From Chlorobiaceae bacterium (GTDB lineage Bacteria; Bacteroidota; Chlorobiia; Chlorobiales; Chlorobiaceae): a stretch of 37,681 nucleotides of DNA. The position numbers and the translations under genes were made by a program. Where the stretch lies: assembly GCA_013334335.1 (NCBI GenBank), contig JAAXXR010000007.1, positions 17,503 through 55,183 of the forward strand, read 5' to 3'. The notes beneath the pieces were generated by a model that was given only the letters and a program-made list of their open reading frames with translations, made no database searches and was not told the DNA's origin. Below are positions 28,570-37,681 of the stretch, one piece after another (within the stretch, counting starts at the first letter, position 1; each line of letters starts with the position of its first letter).

Positions 28570-30654
28570 ATGACCGCAGAGATCCGTACGGCAGGTCATG
28601 CCATCGATTATCCGGTACCCCTGTATACCTATCGTCGCCGCTTTACCCGCGAGGTCGCCTTCGGGGAGATTTTCCTCGGAGGATATCAGCCCATCCGGGT
28701 CGAGTCCATGACCAACACCCACACCATGGACACCGCGGCCACGGTCGAACAGTGTCGTCGCCTGTATGAGGCCGGCTGCGAGATCATCCGGCTGACCGTA
28801 CCGACCGAAAAAGATGCCGAGAACCTCAGGAACATCCGTGACCAGCTTCGCCGGGATGGCATTACGACACCGCTGGTGGCGGATATCCACTTCTCTCCCA
28901 AAGCCGCAATGAAAGCGGTCGAGTTCGTGGAGAACATTCGCGTCAACCCCGGAAACTATGCCACCGGTGCCAAATTCTCGAGCGAGGAGTATACCGAGTC
29001 CGAATACCTCGCGGAGCTCGAAAAGGTTCGGGAGGAGTTCACCCCGCTGGTCAGGAAAGCCAGGGAACTGGGCGTGTCGATGAGAATCGGCACCAATCAT
29101 GGCTCCCTGTCGGACCGGATTGTCAGCCGTTTCGGCAACTCACCCGAAGGGATGGTCGAGTCGGCCCTTGAGTTTGCCCGGATCTGCGAGGACGAGAACT
29201 ACTTCGACCTGCTTTTCTCCATGAAATCATCGAACGTGCGGGTCATGATCCACGCCTACCGGCTTCTGGTTGCAAGGGCGGATGCCGGACTGCTGCACGC
29301 TTATCCCCTGCATCTTGGCGTGACCGAAGCCGGCGATGGGGACGAGGGGCGCGTCAAGTCGGCCATGGGTATCGGCGCCCTGCTCGAGGACGGCCTCGGT
29401 GACACCATCAGGGTTTCGCTCACCGAAGATCCGGTCAACGAGGTGCCGGTCGGGTACGCCATTGTCAGGAAATACAATGAATTTCATCAGGTAAAGGGCG
29501 ACCGTGCCCATCTGCCGGTCAAGCAGGTGGTCGAGCACGGCAAGGCATTCGCAGGCCACGACACGCTTCCGTTCGACCCGTTCAGCTACTCGAGGCGTGC
29601 ATCGTGCCGGATCCTGGCCGGCGCCGCCCCGATCGGTGGCGACAGTATGCCCAGGGTGGAGAGTGCTGCCCGAACCCCTCTTGCTGATGTCGATGCCCTG
29701 AGGGCGGAAATCCTCGAGCGTCTCGCTCCCGAACTTCCCGATGATTCGATCCGTTCGGAGTATGTTGGCGTCGGCGTCGGTTGTGTCGATGATCTCGAAG
29801 AGCTGGCGCGGCTGCTCGATTCGCTCGGGGAGTATCGAGACCGGATCGTGGTCTCGACGGCCGATACCTCGCTTTTTCCGAAGCTGCTGCCGCTTGCTTC
29901 GAGGGTGCGACTCGACATTGTCGAGGGTGAACGTCTCGGCACCGGATTCCTCGAAGGGCTGGACGACAGTGGGGCGGTCATGGAGTTCAGCTTCATTCAT
30001 GAGCAATCGTCCGTTCGTGTGCCGGCAGAGGTGCTCAGTCGCCTGGCCGTGAGGCTGAAAACGCAGGGCATGTCCCGGTTTTTCCTTTCGGTCGTTTCTT
30101 CAGAGGGGCTGTTCGCTACCCGCAGGCTTGTCCTCGAACTCTCCAAGGCGGGCGTCGACTGCCCTGTGGTGGTGCGTTACCGCAACAGGGGCGGGGAGCG
30201 GTCGGGAGTGCTGGTCGAGTCTGCCGTGCAGTCAGGGACGCTATTCTGCGACGGCATCGGGGACCTTGTCGCCGTCGAGACCGGGTTGAGCGTTGCCGAC
30301 GAGGTCAGCCTCGCCTTCAACATCCTCCAGGCGGCCAGGGTCCGCATGTCGAAGACCGAGTTCATCTCTTGCCCGGGTTGCGGTCGGACCTATTTTGAGC
30401 TTGAGAAGACAACGGCGCTCATCAAGCAGCGGGTTTCGCACCTCAAGGGGTTGAAGATCGGCATCATGGGCTGCATCGTGAACGGGCCCGGTGAAATGGC
30501 CGATGCCGATTTCGGTTATGTCGGTTCCGGGAGGGGCAGGGTAAGCCTCTATGTAGGCCGCGAATGCGTCGAAGAGAACATGCCCGAGGCTGAAGCCCTC
30601 GACCGCCTGATCGAGCTCATCAGGCTGAACGGAAGGTGGAAGGACCCGGTGTGA
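28570..30654 (+). CDS. ispG: 4-hydroxy-3-methylbut-2-enyl diphosphate synthase, large insertion type
   Basis: Catalyses the iron-sulfur-dependent ring opening of MEcPP to HMBPP in the MEP pathway, which feeds carotenoids, quinones and the chlorophyll tails of the photosystem. The 694-aa protein is the long form known from plants, Chlamydia and Bacteroidetes/Chlorobi. The TIM-barrel part starts with GGYQPIRVESMTNTHTMDT, an inserted domain spans about 280-590, and the cluster domain follows with FISCPGCGRTYFELE and MGCIVNGPGEMADADFGYVG. The latter two supply the [4Fe-4S] cysteines. The ATG at 28570 has no clear ribosome binding site. It is translationally coupled to the next gene. Confidence 0.96.
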   Translation: MTAEIRTAGHAIDYPVPLYTYRRRFTREVAFGEIFLGGYQPIRVESMTNTHTMDTAATVEQCRRLYEAGCEIIRLTVPTEKDAENLRNIRDQLRRDGITTPLVADIHFSPKAAMKAVEFVENIRVNPGNYATGAKFSSEEYTESEYLAELEKVREEFTPLVRKARELGVSMRIGTNHGSLSDRIVSRFGNSPEGMVESALEFARICEDENYFDLLFSMKSSNVRVMIHAYRLLVARADAGLLHAYPLHLGVTEAGDGDEGRVKSAMGIGALLEDGLGDTIRVSLTEDPVNEVPVGYAIVRKYNEFHQVKGDRAHLPVKQVVEHGKAFAGHDTLPFDPFSYSRRASCRILAGAAPIGGDSMPRVESAARTPLADVDALRAEILERLAPELPDDSIRSEYVGVGVGCVDDLEELARLLDSLGEYRDRIVVSTADTSLFPKLLPLASRVRLDIVEGERLGTGFLEGLDDSGAVMEFSFIHEQSSVRVPAEVLSRLAVRLKTQGMSRFFLSVVSSEGLFATRRLVLELSKAGVDCPVVVRYRNRGGERSGVLVESAVQSGTLFCDGIGDLVAVETGLSVADEVSLAFNILQAARVRMSKTEFISCPGCGRTYFELEKTTALIKQRVSHLKGLKIGIMGCIVNGPGEMADADFGYVGSGRGRVSLYVGRECVEENMPEAEALDRLIELIRLNGRWKDPV

Positions 30655-31457
30655 AGCAGAAGAGCTTCCATACGCTCGTCACCGGCGCCTCCATGGGCAT
30701 CGGCAAGGCAATTGCCGAGGATTGCGCCTCAAGGGGGGAGAACCTCGTGCTCGTGGCCCGTTCGCAGGAGCGCCTCGCAGGGCTCGCGACAGAGCTTGCC
30801 GGCAGGTACGGTGTCGATGCCAGGGTGTGCAGCGAGGACCTCGGGGCGCAGGGGGGGCCGGGACGCGTGTTCGCCTTCTGCGAGCAGGAGAAGCTCGTGG
30901 TCGACCGCCTGGTCAACTGCGCAGGCTTTTCGTTTACCGGAAACTTCGTGCATATTCCCCAGGAGGAGCTCCTCCAGATGGCCATGGTCAACATGGTCTC
31001 CCTGGCCGACATGACACGGCTGTTTCTGCCGGGCATGCTCGGAAGAGGGCGTGGTGCCGTCGTCAATATCGGGTCGCTGGCAGCGTTTCAGGGGGTTCCG
31101 GGCATGGGCCTCTATTCGGCCACCAAGTCGTTCGTGGTGACGCTTACCGAGGCGCTCGCCGTCGAGCTCAAAGGGTCAGGCGTACGGGTGTTCGCCGTCT
31201 GTCCCGGATTTATCGACAACCAGCAGTTCTACACACGGGCCGGCCATGACCGTACGCGGATCCTGGTGCCTGTTTCGGGGCCGGAAGTGGTCGTCAGGGC
31301 ATTGCGGCGGGGGTTCGCATCGGGCACGATCGTGCAGATGCCGACCCTGTTCGACCGCCTGATGGTATTCACGCAGCGCCTGCTTCCGAGAAGGCCTGTG
31401 GTCATGCTTGCAGGGTTTTTTGCCGGTGCCGGGGAAAATAATTTGCACAAGAGATGA
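30651..31457 (+). CDS. short-chain dehydrogenase/reductase
   Basis: A 268-aa NAD(P)-dependent oxidoreductase of the classical SDR family. It has the cofactor motif TGASMGIGKAIA (11-22), NCAG (89-92) and the catalytic residues Asn114, Ser142, Tyr155 and Lys159 (YSATKSF). The C-terminal part (FDRLMVFTQRLLPRRPVVMLAGFF) is hydrophobic and may touch the membrane. The GTG start at 30651 overlaps the ispG stop (GTGA) and has AAGGAC upstream; an earlier GTG at 30636 is possible. Coupling to ispG hints at a role in isoprenoid or lipid metabolism, but the substrate is unknown. Confidence 0.88.
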   Translation: MKQKSFHTLVTGASMGIGKAIAEDCASRGENLVLVARSQERLAGLATELAGRYGVDARVCSEDLGAQGGPGRVFAFCEQEKLVVDRLVNCAGFSFTGNFVHIPQEELLQMAMVNMVSLADMTRLFLPGMLGRGRGAVVNIGSLAAFQGVPGMGLYSATKSFVVTLTEALAVELKGSGVRVFAVCPGFIDNQQFYTRAGHDRTRILVPVSGPEVVVRALRRGFASGTIVQMPTLFDRLMVFTQRLLPRRPVVMLAGFFAGAGENNLHKR

Positions 31458-31479
31458 AATGCATTTTTTCTTTGCATTT
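31457..31479 (+). terminator. weak hairpin after the SDR gene
   Basis: AAATGC (31457-31462) pairs with GCATTT (31474-31479) around a T-rich loop, right at the stop codon. Only one further T and CC follow. It overlaps the -35 region proposed for the tRNA cluster, so ispG-SDR transcription may end or read through here. Confidence 0.3.
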
Positions 31480-31499
31480 TCCGAGTCGTGAATTATATT
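31471..31499 (+). promoter_or_regulatory. candidate promoter of the tRNA-secE-ribosomal gene run
   Basis: TTTGCA (31471-31476) or TTGCAT (31472-31477) and TATATT (31494-31499) are spaced by 17 or 16 bp, 24 bp before the first tRNA. The -10 box matches five of six consensus bases. It fits a stable-RNA promoter but has not been tested. Confidence 0.45.
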
Positions 31500-31523
31500 A
31501 CCAGCCCTGTATTTTTATGAGCT

Positions 31524-31596
31524 GCTGGTGTAGCTCAATTGGTAGAGCAGCTGACTTGTAATCAGCAGGTTGCGGGTTCGAGTCCCATCACCAGCT
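31524..31596 (+). tRNA. tRNA-Thr (TGT)
   Basis: Acceptor arms GCTGGTG / CACCAGC, anticodon stem GCTGA / TCAGC with loop CTTGTAA, anticodon TGT. The discriminator is T and CCA is not encoded. First of four clustered tRNAs. Confidence 0.96.
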
Positions 31597-31610
31597 CGTA
31601 GTACATGCAT

Positions 31611-31693
31611 GGGTAGGTAGCGAAGCGGTCAAACGCACCAGACTGTAAATCTGTCGACATATGTCTTCGGAGGTTCGAATCCTCCCCTACCCA
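31611..31693 (+). tRNA. tRNA-Tyr (GTA)
   Basis: Acceptor arms GGGTAGG / CCTACCC, anticodon loop CTGTAAA with anticodon GTA, and a long variable arm (about 31647-31662) as expected for tyrosine tRNAs. The discriminator is A and CCA is not encoded. The base pair at the foot of the anticodon stem is a C-T mismatch. Confidence 0.95.
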
Positions 31694-31712
31694 CAGAAGT
31701 TGGTTGATGCAA

Positions 31713-31785
<73 letters not shown>

Positions 31786-31807
31786 CCGGATTACGGAGGA
31801 GGGTTAT

Positions 31808-31880
31808 ACGTCAGTAGCTCAATTGGTAGAGCAGCGGTCTCCAAAACCGCAGGTTGGGGGTTCGAGTCCCTCCTGACGTG
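31808..31880 (+). tRNA. tRNA-Trp (CCA)
   Basis: Acceptor arms ACGTCAG / CTGACGT, anticodon stem GCGGT / ACCGC, loop CTCCAAA with anticodon CCA. The discriminator is G, as is usual for bacterial tRNA-Trp. It lies 53 bp before secE, the usual order. Confidence 0.96.
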
Positions 31881-31933
31881 CATGCTAACCGCATCCCGAT
31901 GCTGTTCACGATATTTTTCCTTGTCGGTCAATC

Positions 31934-32125
31934 ATGAAGAAATACCTGGATATAACTGAAAAGTACTATCGTGACGTTGTCGGAGAGATGCGTAAGGTAT
32001 CCTGGCCGACAAAAGATGAGGTCAAGGACATGACGGTCGTCGTACTGACGGTCTCGGGTATTCTTGCCCTTTTCACGTTTGCGGTCGATTGGGCGATCAA
32101 CGCGGTGATGGGGCAGTTATTGTAA
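31934..32125 (+). CDS. secE: preprotein translocase subunit SecE
   Basis: A 63-aa essential subunit of the SecYEG protein channel in the inner membrane. It has the short single-helix form. The amphipathic segment EKYYRDVVGEMRKVSWPTKDEV carries the family motif RKVSWPT, and the membrane helix covers about residues 35-56 (VVVLTVSGILALFTFAVDWAI). It sits between tRNA-Trp and nusG as in most bacteria. Confidence 0.96.
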   Translation: MKKYLDITEKYYRDVVGEMRKVSWPTKDEVKDMTVVVLTVSGILALFTFAVDWAINAVMGQLL

Positions 32126-32147
32126 GACTAAGGATTTGAGGTGCGTG

Positions 32148-32723
32148 ATGAGCGTCAAAAAAAAGGTGATTGAAGCAGAGCAACCCCCGCAGGCCCACTG
32201 GTATGCCCTCAGGATCTATTCGGGTCATGAGCGCAAGGTCAAGGAGGGGATCGAGATGGAGTCAGAGCGGCACGGCCTGACCGAGAAGATCAAGCAGGTG
32301 TACATTCCGTACGAGCGTTTTGTCGAAGTCAAAAACGGCAAGAAGCGCAGTCTTACCAAAAACGCATTTCCCGGATATGTGCTGATCGAGGCGGTGCTCG
32401 ACAAGCAGACCAGGAACCTGATCATGGATATCCCTTCGGTCATGGGTTTCCTCGGTGTCGACGACAATCCGACCCCGCTGCGTCCCGACGAGGTCGAGAA
32501 GATCCTCTTGCCTGAGGGTACCGTCGAACATCGTTCGGTTATCGAGGCTCCGTTCCGGGTCGGTGATTCGGTCAAGGTCATCGACGGGCCTTTCAGCTCG
32601 CTTACCGGCATCGTTCACGAGGTCTGCACCGAGCGGATGAAGGTCAAGGTCATGATCAACTTCTTCGGCAGAAGCACGCCTACCGAGCTGGACTTTTCAC
32701 AGGTCAAATCAGTTTCACAATAA
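32148..32723 (+). CDS. nusG: transcription termination/antitermination protein NusG
   Basis: A 191-aa transcription elongation factor that binds RNA polymerase and links it to Rho or the ribosome. The N-terminal NGN domain is seen as AHWYALRIYSGHERKVKEGI and FPGYVLIEAVLD. The C-terminal KOW domain is VGDSVKVIDGPFSSLTGIVHEV. ATG 32148 has GAGGTG just upstream; a TTG at 32136 keeps the frame open but is less likely. It starts 22 bp after secE. Confidence 0.96.
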   Translation: MSVKKKVIEAEQPPQAHWYALRIYSGHERKVKEGIEMESERHGLTEKIKQVYIPYERFVEVKNGKKRSLTKNAFPGYVLIEAVLDKQTRNLIMDIPSVMGFLGVDDNPTPLRPDEVEKILLPEGTVEHRSVIEAPFRVGDSVKVIDGPFSSLTGIVHEVCTERMKVKVMINFFGRSTPTELDFSQVKSVSQ

Positions 32724-32768
32724 CAGAGATCAAGTTTTCTTCAAGCTGCTGAATAGAGAGAGAGTACT

Positions 32769-33194
32769 ATGGCAAAAAAGGTAGTTGGGTTCATCAAGTT
32801 GCAAATTCCTGCAGGGGCTGCGAATCCTGCGCCTCCCGTTGGTCCGGCACTCGGCCAGAAAGGGGTCAACATCATGGAGTTCTGCAAGCAGTTCAACGCC
32901 AAGACCCAGTCTGAGGCAGGAATGATCACCCCGGTCGTGATCACGGTCTATTCGGACAAGTCGTTCACCTTCGTCACCAAGACCCCTCCGGCCGCAGTGC
33001 TCCTCCTCAAGGAGGCCTCCTTGCCGAAAGGTTCAGGTGAACCGAACAAGAACAAGGTGGGTACCGTTACCCTGGAGCAGGTTCGCAAGATCGCCGAGCT
33101 GAAGAGGCCCGACCTCAACGCGATCGACGTCGAAGGCGCCATGGAGATGGTGAAGGGTACCGCCCGCAGCATGGGCATCACCGTCGTGGAGTGA
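32769..33194 (+). CDS. rplK: 50S ribosomal protein L11
   Basis: A 141-aa protein of the GTPase-associated centre of the large subunit. The N-terminus [20 protein letters not shown], with [19 protein letters not shown], and the C-terminal RNA-binding part ([19 protein letters not shown], ending RSMGITVVE) are typical and of normal length. An AGAGAGAG ribosome binding region lies just before the ATG. Confidence 0.98.
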   Translation: MAKKVVGFIKLQIPAGAANPAPPVGPALGQKGVNIMEFCKQFNAKTQSEAGMITPVVITVYSDKSFTFVTKTPPAAVLLLKEASLPKGSGEPNKNKVGTVTLEQVRKIAELKRPDLNAIDVEGAMEMVKGTARSMGITVVE

Positions 33195-33260
33195 CGCTCG
33201 CAATTTAATTTCTCAATCGTGGGAGGCCTGACAAGCCGATTTCATAACCACTAACACATA

Positions 33261-33956
33261 ATGTCAATGGCTGGAAAGAATTACAAGGGCGCTATCGCCA
33301 AGGTTGACCGCATGCAGGAGTACGAGATTGCGGAAGCCATCGAGAAAGTAAAAGAGATCACCACCGCGAAGTTCGATGCGACCATCGATATCGCCATGAA
33401 GCTTGGCGTCGATCCGCGTCACGCCGATCAGGTTGTTCGCGGCACGGTCATGCTCCCGCACGGCACCGGTAAAACCGTGTCCGTTCTGGTCATCTGCAAG
33501 GATGCCAAGGCGGATGAGGCCCGTGAAGCCGGAGCTGATTTCGTCGGTTTCGAAGAGTACATCGAGAAGATCCAGGGCGGATGGACCGGTGTCGACGTCA
33601 TCGTCGCCACTCCGGACGTCATGGGACAGCTCGGCAAGGTCGCCAAGATCCTCGGCCCACGCGGCCTGATGCCGAACCCGAAGTCGGGTACGGTTACCAT
33701 GGATGTCGCCAAGGCTGTCCGCGAGGTGAAGGCGGGTAAAATCGAGTTCAGGGTCGACAAGGCAGGCAATGTTCATGCACCGGTCGGAAAGGTCTCGTTT
33801 GAGAGTGAAAAGCTGGTTGGCAATATCATCAGCTTCATCAAGGAGGTTGTCCGTCTGAAGCCGTCAGCCGCAAAAGGCCAGTACGTTCAGGGGATCACCG
33901 TCTCGAGCACCATGTCCCCGGGCGTGAAAGTGAAAAAGGAAAAATTTGTTGCCTAA
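33261..33956 (+). CDS. rplA: 50S ribosomal protein L1
   Basis: A 231-aa protein of the L1 stalk, which in many bacteria also represses the L11-L1 message. It has the family segment [20 protein letters not shown] and [25 protein letters not shown] split across the N-terminal domain. The start is ATG 33261; a second ATG at 33267 (MAGKNYKG) may be the true start. A 66-bp gap separates it from rplK. Confidence 0.97.
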   Translation: MSMAGKNYKGAIAKVDRMQEYEIAEAIEKVKEITTAKFDATIDIAMKLGVDPRHADQVVRGTVMLPHGTGKTVSVLVICKDAKADEAREAGADFVGFEEYIEKIQGGWTGVDVIVATPDVMGQLGKVAKILGPRGLMPNPKSGTVTMDVAKAVREVKAGKIEFRVDKAGNVHAPVGKVSFESEKLVGNIISFIKEVVRLKPSAAKGQYVQGITVSSTMSPGVKVKKEKFVA

Positions 33957-33980
33957 CATAAACGGTTTGAGAACGACAAG

Positions 33981-34499
33981 ATGAAGCGTGATAAAAAAGA
34001 GCAGATAGCACAGGAGATCGCCGGCAAGATCGAGCGCGCGCAGGGTATCTATTTTACCGAGTTCCAGGGACTCAATGTCACCAAGATGGCCCAGCTTCGC
34101 AACGAATTCAGGAAGTCCGGCATAGAGTACAAGGTTGTCAAGAACACCCTGATCAGGAAGGCCCTGAAGAGTGTCGCCGACGCCGACAAGCTGGCAAGCG
34201 GACTGAAGAACACCACGGCGGTCGCCTTCGGTTACGACGATCCGGTGGCTCCGGCCAAGATCATCAGGAAGTTCAGCAAGGACAACGAATCGCTGAAGTT
34301 CAAGATGGCCACCATCGACGGTGTCGTGTTCGGTGCTGACGCACTGCCGCAACTCTCCGAGATGCTCAGCAAGACGGAGAACCTCGGTCGTGCCGCTGGC
34401 CTGATCAACAACGTCATCAGCTCCGTGCCGATGGTCATGAACGCGGTGATGAGAAATCTCGTCTCCGTGATCGACCAGGTCGGAAAGCTGGAAAAATAA
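33981..34499 (+). CDS. rplJ: 50S ribosomal protein L10
   Basis: A 172-aa base of the L7/L12 stalk. The N-terminus [21 protein letters not shown], with the segments [24 protein letters not shown] and [13 protein letters not shown], matches the family. The C-terminal helix that holds L7/L12 dimers is [21 protein letters not shown]. Only 24 bp separate it from rplA, too short for the long L10-binding leader seen in E. coli, so control must differ. Confidence 0.97.
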   Translation: MKRDKKEQIAQEIAGKIERAQGIYFTEFQGLNVTKMAQLRNEFRKSGIEYKVVKNTLIRKALKSVADADKLASGLKNTTAVAFGYDDPVAPAKIIRKFSKDNESLKFKMATIDGVVFGADALPQLSEMLSKTENLGRAAGLINNVISSVPMVMNAVMRNLVSVIDQVGKLEK

Positions 34500-34554
34500 A
34501 CGATTTACGCACTCAAAGCTTCTATATACTTCAATTAAACACAGAGAGGAAATA

Positions 34555-34932
34555 ATGTCATCTATCGAAACCCTTGTAGAAGAGATTGGTAAGCTTACCC
34601 TTACTGAAGCTTCCGAGTTGGTTAAAGCCCTTGAGGAGAAGTTCGGTGTGAGTGCCGCACCTGCCGTTTTCGCTGGCGCTGCTGCTGCGGCTCCTGCAGA
34701 AGCTGCTGCTGTCGAAGAGAAGACCGAGTTCGACGTCGTCCTGAAGGCAGGCGGCCCCAACAAGATCAACGTCATCAAGGTTGTCCGCGCCATCACCGGT
34801 CTCGGCCTGAAGGAAGCGAAAGACCTGGTTGACGGTGCACCGAAGTCGGTCAAGGAAGCCATCTCCAAGGACGAAGCAGAGAAGATTGCCAAAGAACTCA
34901 AGGAAGCCGGCGCTGAAGTCGAGCTTAAGTGA
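34555..34932 (+). CDS. rplL: 50S ribosomal protein L7/L12
   Basis: A 125-aa stalk protein that recruits translation factors and is present in several copies. The N-terminal dimer domain is followed by an Ala-rich hinge ([17 protein letters not shown], about 41-57) and the globular domain with [20 protein letters not shown] and [16 protein letters not shown]. An AGAGAGGAAATA ribosome binding site precedes the ATG. Confidence 0.98.
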   Translation: MSSIETLVEEIGKLTLTEASELVKALEEKFGVSAAPAVFAGAAAAAPAEAAAVEEKTEFDVVLKAGGPNKINVIKVVRAITGLGLKEAKDLVDGAPKSVKEAISKDEAEKIAKELKEAGAEVELK

Positions 34933-34958
34933 TCTTTTTCAAGGCAGAAAAGTAGACG

Positions 34959-34989
34959 AGCTCCGTACCGATCCGGGACGGAGCTTTGT
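34959..34989 (+). terminator. attenuator between rplL and rpoB
   Basis: AGCTCCGT (34959-34966) pairs with ACGGAGCT (34978-34985), with an inner stem CCG / CGG around an A-G mismatch, then TTTGTCCGTTTG. The tail is short, so part of the transcription should read on into rpoB. An attenuator at this place is well known in E. coli, where it lowers rpoB relative to L7/L12. Confidence 0.7.
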
Positions 34990-35043
34990 CCGTTTGTTGA
35001 AATGAATTCCGATGTCTTCCGGCTGCCGGCAGCCAAGCCGCTG

Positions 35044-35062
35044 ACCGGAAATCCGCTCCGGT
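35044..35062 (+). other. second hairpin in the rplL-rpoB spacer
   Basis: ACCGGA (35044-35049) pairs with TCCGGT (35057-35062) with a seven-base loop. It may be an mRNA processing site, as the E. coli spacer has an RNase III site here, but this is inference. Confidence 0.35.
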
Positions 35063-35138
35063 AAAGGGTATTTACGGATCCTTGTAAAGACGAAAAACTG
35101 TTAAGTACTCCCTGCAATAGACTAAAAGCGAGGTGCAT

Positions 35139-37681
35139 GTGAAAGTGGCTGATGCAACACCAACACCCTGTATTGACTTCTCAAAGATCCAGAGTATCAT
35201 AGAACCCCCCGATCTTCTCAAGGTACAGCTCGACTCATTCCATAATTTCATCCAGGACAGCGTTCCGCTCGCCAAGCGCAGGGACCAGGGACTCGAAAAA
35301 GTGCTGAGAAGCGCCTTCCCGATCACCGACACCCGGGGACTCTATCTCCTGGAATATATCTCGTACAGCTTCGACAGGCCGAAATATACGGTCGAAGAGT
35401 GCATCGAGCGCGGCCTGACCTACGACGTCTCGCTCAAGATAAAATTGAAGCTCTCCTACAAGGACGAAGCCGACGAGGCCGACTGGAAGGAGACCATCCA
35501 GCAGGAGGTTTACCTCGGCAGGATTCCCTACATGACCGAACGGGGCACCTTTATCGTCAATGGCGCCGAACGTGTCGTCGTGGCCCAGCTGCACCGTTCT
35601 CCAGGTGTCGTGTTCAGCGAGGCCATCCATCCGAACGGCAAGAAGATGTACTCGGCCAAGATCGTGCCGACCCGCGGTTCATGGATTGAGTTCCAGACCG
35701 ACATCAACAACCAGATCTACGTCTATATAGACCAGAAGAAGAACTTCCTGGTCACGGCACTGCTTCGCGCCATCGGTTTCGCCAAGGACGAGGACATCCT
35801 TGGCCTGTTCGACATGGTCGAAGAGGTGGAAATCTCCTCGAAGAGCTCGAAGCGCGAGCAGCTGATCGGTATGTATCTCGCTTCCGACATCATCGACATG
35901 CAGACCGGCGAGGTCGTCAGCGCAAGGTCGGCGATCACCGAGGAGATCATGGACCAGATCGTCGCGGCCGGCTACAAGAAGATCAAGGTGATGAAGACCA
36001 CCGCACCCGACAAGGGTATCGACAAGTCGATCATCATCAATACGATCCTGAACGACAGCTCGGCCACCGAAGAGGAGGCGCTCGAAATCGTCTATGAAGA
36101 GCTCCGTGCCAACGAGGCCCCGGACATCGACGCAGCGCGAAGCTTCCTTGAGCGCACCTTCTTCAACCAGAAGAAATATGATCTGGGCGATGTGGGCCGC
36201 TACCGCATCCAGAAGAAGCTGCAGAACGAGATCGCGGAACTCGAGGCATACCTGCCCGGAAAGAGCGAGCTCAAAGAGCTCTCCGATGCCATCTACGAAC
36301 GCATTCTGCAGACGATCCGCACCTATTCGGAAGAGCCGATCGGAGATGACATCCTCGTCCTGACCCACTACGATATCATCGCGGTCATCAACTACCTGAT
36401 CAAGCTGGTCAACGGCATGGCCGAGGTTGACGACGTCGACCACCTCGCCAACCGCCGCGTCCGTTCGGTCGGCGAGCAGCTTGCCGCACAGTTCGTGATC
36501 GGCCTTGCCAGGATGGGCAAGAACGTCAGGGAGAAGCTCAATTCGCGTGATTCCGACAAGATTGCCCCTGCTGACCTGATCAACGCAAGAACCGTCTCGA
36601 GCGTGGTGTCGAGCTTCTTCGCCACCAGCCAGCTCTCGCAGTTCATGGACCAGACCAACCCGCTTGCCGAAATGACCAACAAGCGCAGGGTATCTGCCCT
36701 TGGCCCAGGTGGTCTGACCCGCGAGCGCGCAGGTTTCGAGGTTCGTGACGTCCACTATACCCACTACGGCCGGCTTTGCCCCATCGAAACCCCTGAAGGT
36801 CCGAACATCGGCCTCATCTCGTCACTCTCCGTCTATGCGGAGATCAATGACAAAGGCTTCATCCAGACCCCGTACCGCGTGGTCGAGAAGGGTCAGGTGA
36901 CCGACAAGGTGGTCATGCTTTCGGCCGAGGATGAAGAGAACAAGATCACGGTGCCGGTCAGCATCCCCCTCGATGACAAGAACAGGATCTCCGTCGAGTC
37001 GGTGCAGGCCAGGACCAAGGGCGACTATCCGCTCGTGCCGGCCGAGGATGTCAACTACATGGACGTCTCCCCGGTGCAGATCGTCAGCGCCGCCGCCGCA
37101 CTCATTCCGTTCCTCGAGCATGACGACGGCAACCGTGCCCTCATGGGCGCGAACATGCAGCGCCAGGCCGTGCCGCTGCTCATCTCTGACGCACCGGTGG
37201 TCGGCACCGGCATGGAAGCCATGGTCGCCCGTGACTCCCGCGCCGTGATTCTCGCCGAAGGTCCGGGGTTGGTGCAGAGCGTGACCGCCGAGCGCATCGA
37301 GGTCCGTTACGACCTCGACCCGGAGAACAACACCATCTCGCTGCTCGATCCTGACGAGGGCGTCAAGGTCTACAAGCTCATCAAGTTCAAGCGCTCCAAC
37401 CAGGATACCTGCATTTCGCAGCGACCGCTCGTGCGCAACGGCCAGAGGGTCGACAAGGGCGACGTGCTGGCAGACAGCTCATCGACCGACAATGGAGAGC
37501 TCGCCCTTGGCAAGAACGTGCTGGTGGCATTCATGCCCTGGCGTGGTTACAACTTCGAGGATGCCATCGTGCTGAGCGAAAGGCTCGTGTACGACGACGT
37601 CTTCACCTCCATTCACGTGCACGAGTTCGAATCGAACGTGCGCGACACCAAGCGCGGTGAAGAGCAGTTCACCCGCGACAT
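35139..37681 (+). CDS. rpoB: DNA-directed RNA polymerase subunit beta (5' part)
   Basis: The window holds the first 847 codons; the gene runs past the edge. It begins with the family stretch [20 protein letters not shown] and shows [13 protein letters not shown], the rifampicin-region sequence [20 protein letters not shown] with [20 protein letters not shown], and the [13 protein letters not shown] motif. The reading frame is intact throughout. The start is most likely GTG at 35139, just after GAGGTG; GTG 35145 is an alternative. The ATG at 35137 is out of frame and stops at once (ATGTGA). A 206-bp spacer with an attenuator-like hairpin separates it from rplL. Confidence 0.97.
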   Translation, partial: MKVADATPTPCIDFSKIQSIIEPPDLLKVQLDSFHNFIQDSVPLAKRRDQGLEKVLRSAFPITDTRGLYLLEYISYSFDRPKYTVEECIERGLTYDVSLKIKLKLSYKDEADEADWKETIQQEVYLGRIPYMTERGTFIVNGAERVVVAQLHRSPGVVFSEAIHPNGKKMYSAKIVPTRGSWIEFQTDINNQIYVYIDQKKNFLVTALLRAIGFAKDEDILGLFDMVEEVEISSKSSKREQLIGMYLASDIIDMQTGEVVSARSAITEEIMDQIVAAGYKKIKVMKTTAPDKGIDKSIIINTILNDSSATEEEALEIVYEELRANEAPDIDAARSFLERTFFNQKKYDLGDVGRYRIQKKLQNEIAELEAYLPGKSELKELSDAIYERILQTIRTYSEEPIGDDILVLTHYDIIAVINYLIKLVNGMAEVDDVDHLANRRVRSVGEQLAAQFVIGLARMGKNVREKLNSRDSDKIAPADLINARTVSSVVSSFFATSQLSQFMDQTNPLAEMTNKRRVSALGPGGLTRERAGFEVRDVHYTHYGRLCPIETPEGPNIGLISSLSVYAEINDKGFIQTPYRVVEKGQVTDKVVMLSAEDEENKITVPVSIPLDDKNRISVESVQARTKGDYPLVPAEDVNYMDVSPVQIVSAAAALIPFLEHDDGNRALMGANMQRQAVPLLISDAPVVGTGMEAMVARDSRAVILAEGPGLVQSVTAERIEVRYDLDPENNTISLLDPDEGVKVYKLIKFKRSNQDTCISQRPLVRNGQRVDKGDVLADSSSTDNGELALGKNVLVAFMPWRGYNFEDAIVLSERLVYDDVFTSIHVHEFESNVRDTKRGEEQFTRD

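Noticed and set aside
33864-35138. 424-codon minus-strand frame across rplJ and rplL
   Set aside because: Antisense to three certain ribosomal protein genes; no start signals or homology.
35679-36764. 361-codon minus-strand frame
   Set aside because: Antisense shadow of rpoB.

Overview
The window is a piece of a green sulfur bacterium chromosome (Chlorobiaceae, phylum Chlorobi/Chlorobiota). The decisive evidence is the pscA-pscB pair for the homodimeric P840 type I reaction centre. The high GC content and the large, insertion-type ispG agree with this. Genus and species cannot be fixed from the sequence alone. Nearly all of it is dense housekeeping sequence: I see no insertion sequence, prophage, CRISPR array or toxin-antitoxin pair.

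Layout. (1) 118-3205, minus strand: homoserine kinase, threonine synthase and a PlsC-type acyltransferase in one tight operon. (2) 3415-8624 and on to 12008, plus strand: atpA and atpG of the ATP synthase, a fused aspartokinase/homoserine dehydrogenase, a CinA-like protein and MutL. The threonine pathway from aspartate is therefore nearly complete here, but split into two divergent blocks around atpAG. (3) 12120-15591: tRNA-Arg(CCT), a small c-type cytochrome, a monofunctional transglycosylase, a short rubredoxin of 53 aa, then an FMN riboswitch controlling ribB and a translationally coupled small membrane protein. (4) 19781-15744, minus strand: dapF, an AmmeMemoRadiSam-type radical SAM protein, its MEMO-family partner and glutamate dehydrogenase. 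(5) 20154-23168: pscA-pscB with an intercistronic hairpin and a strong terminator. (6) 23268-31457: a polyprenol-phosphate-mannose-synthase-like glycosyltransferase, an EF-G-like GTPase, enolase, a DivIC/FtsB-like septum protein, an unexplained 384-bp gap, ispG and a coupled short-chain dehydrogenase. (7) 31524-37681: tRNA-Thr, Tyr, Thr, Trp, then secE-nusG-rplK-rplA-rplJ-rplL-rpoB, with rpoB cut by the window edge.

The points I find most worth a second look are these. The radical SAM protein has Ser in place of the third cluster cysteine (C82, C86, S89). There is a possible attenuator in the pscA leader. Strong hairpins without U-tracts lie between genes whose products are needed in unequal amounts (atpA/atpG and pscA/pscB). 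RibB has a Gly-to-Val change inside its acidic active-site loop. A dispersed palindromic repeat occurs at both ends of the window. The 28258-28569 region is structured but carries no recognisable gene. I found no clearly new multi-gene system; the altered radical SAM/MEMO pair in an operon with dapF and gdhA is the nearest candidate.
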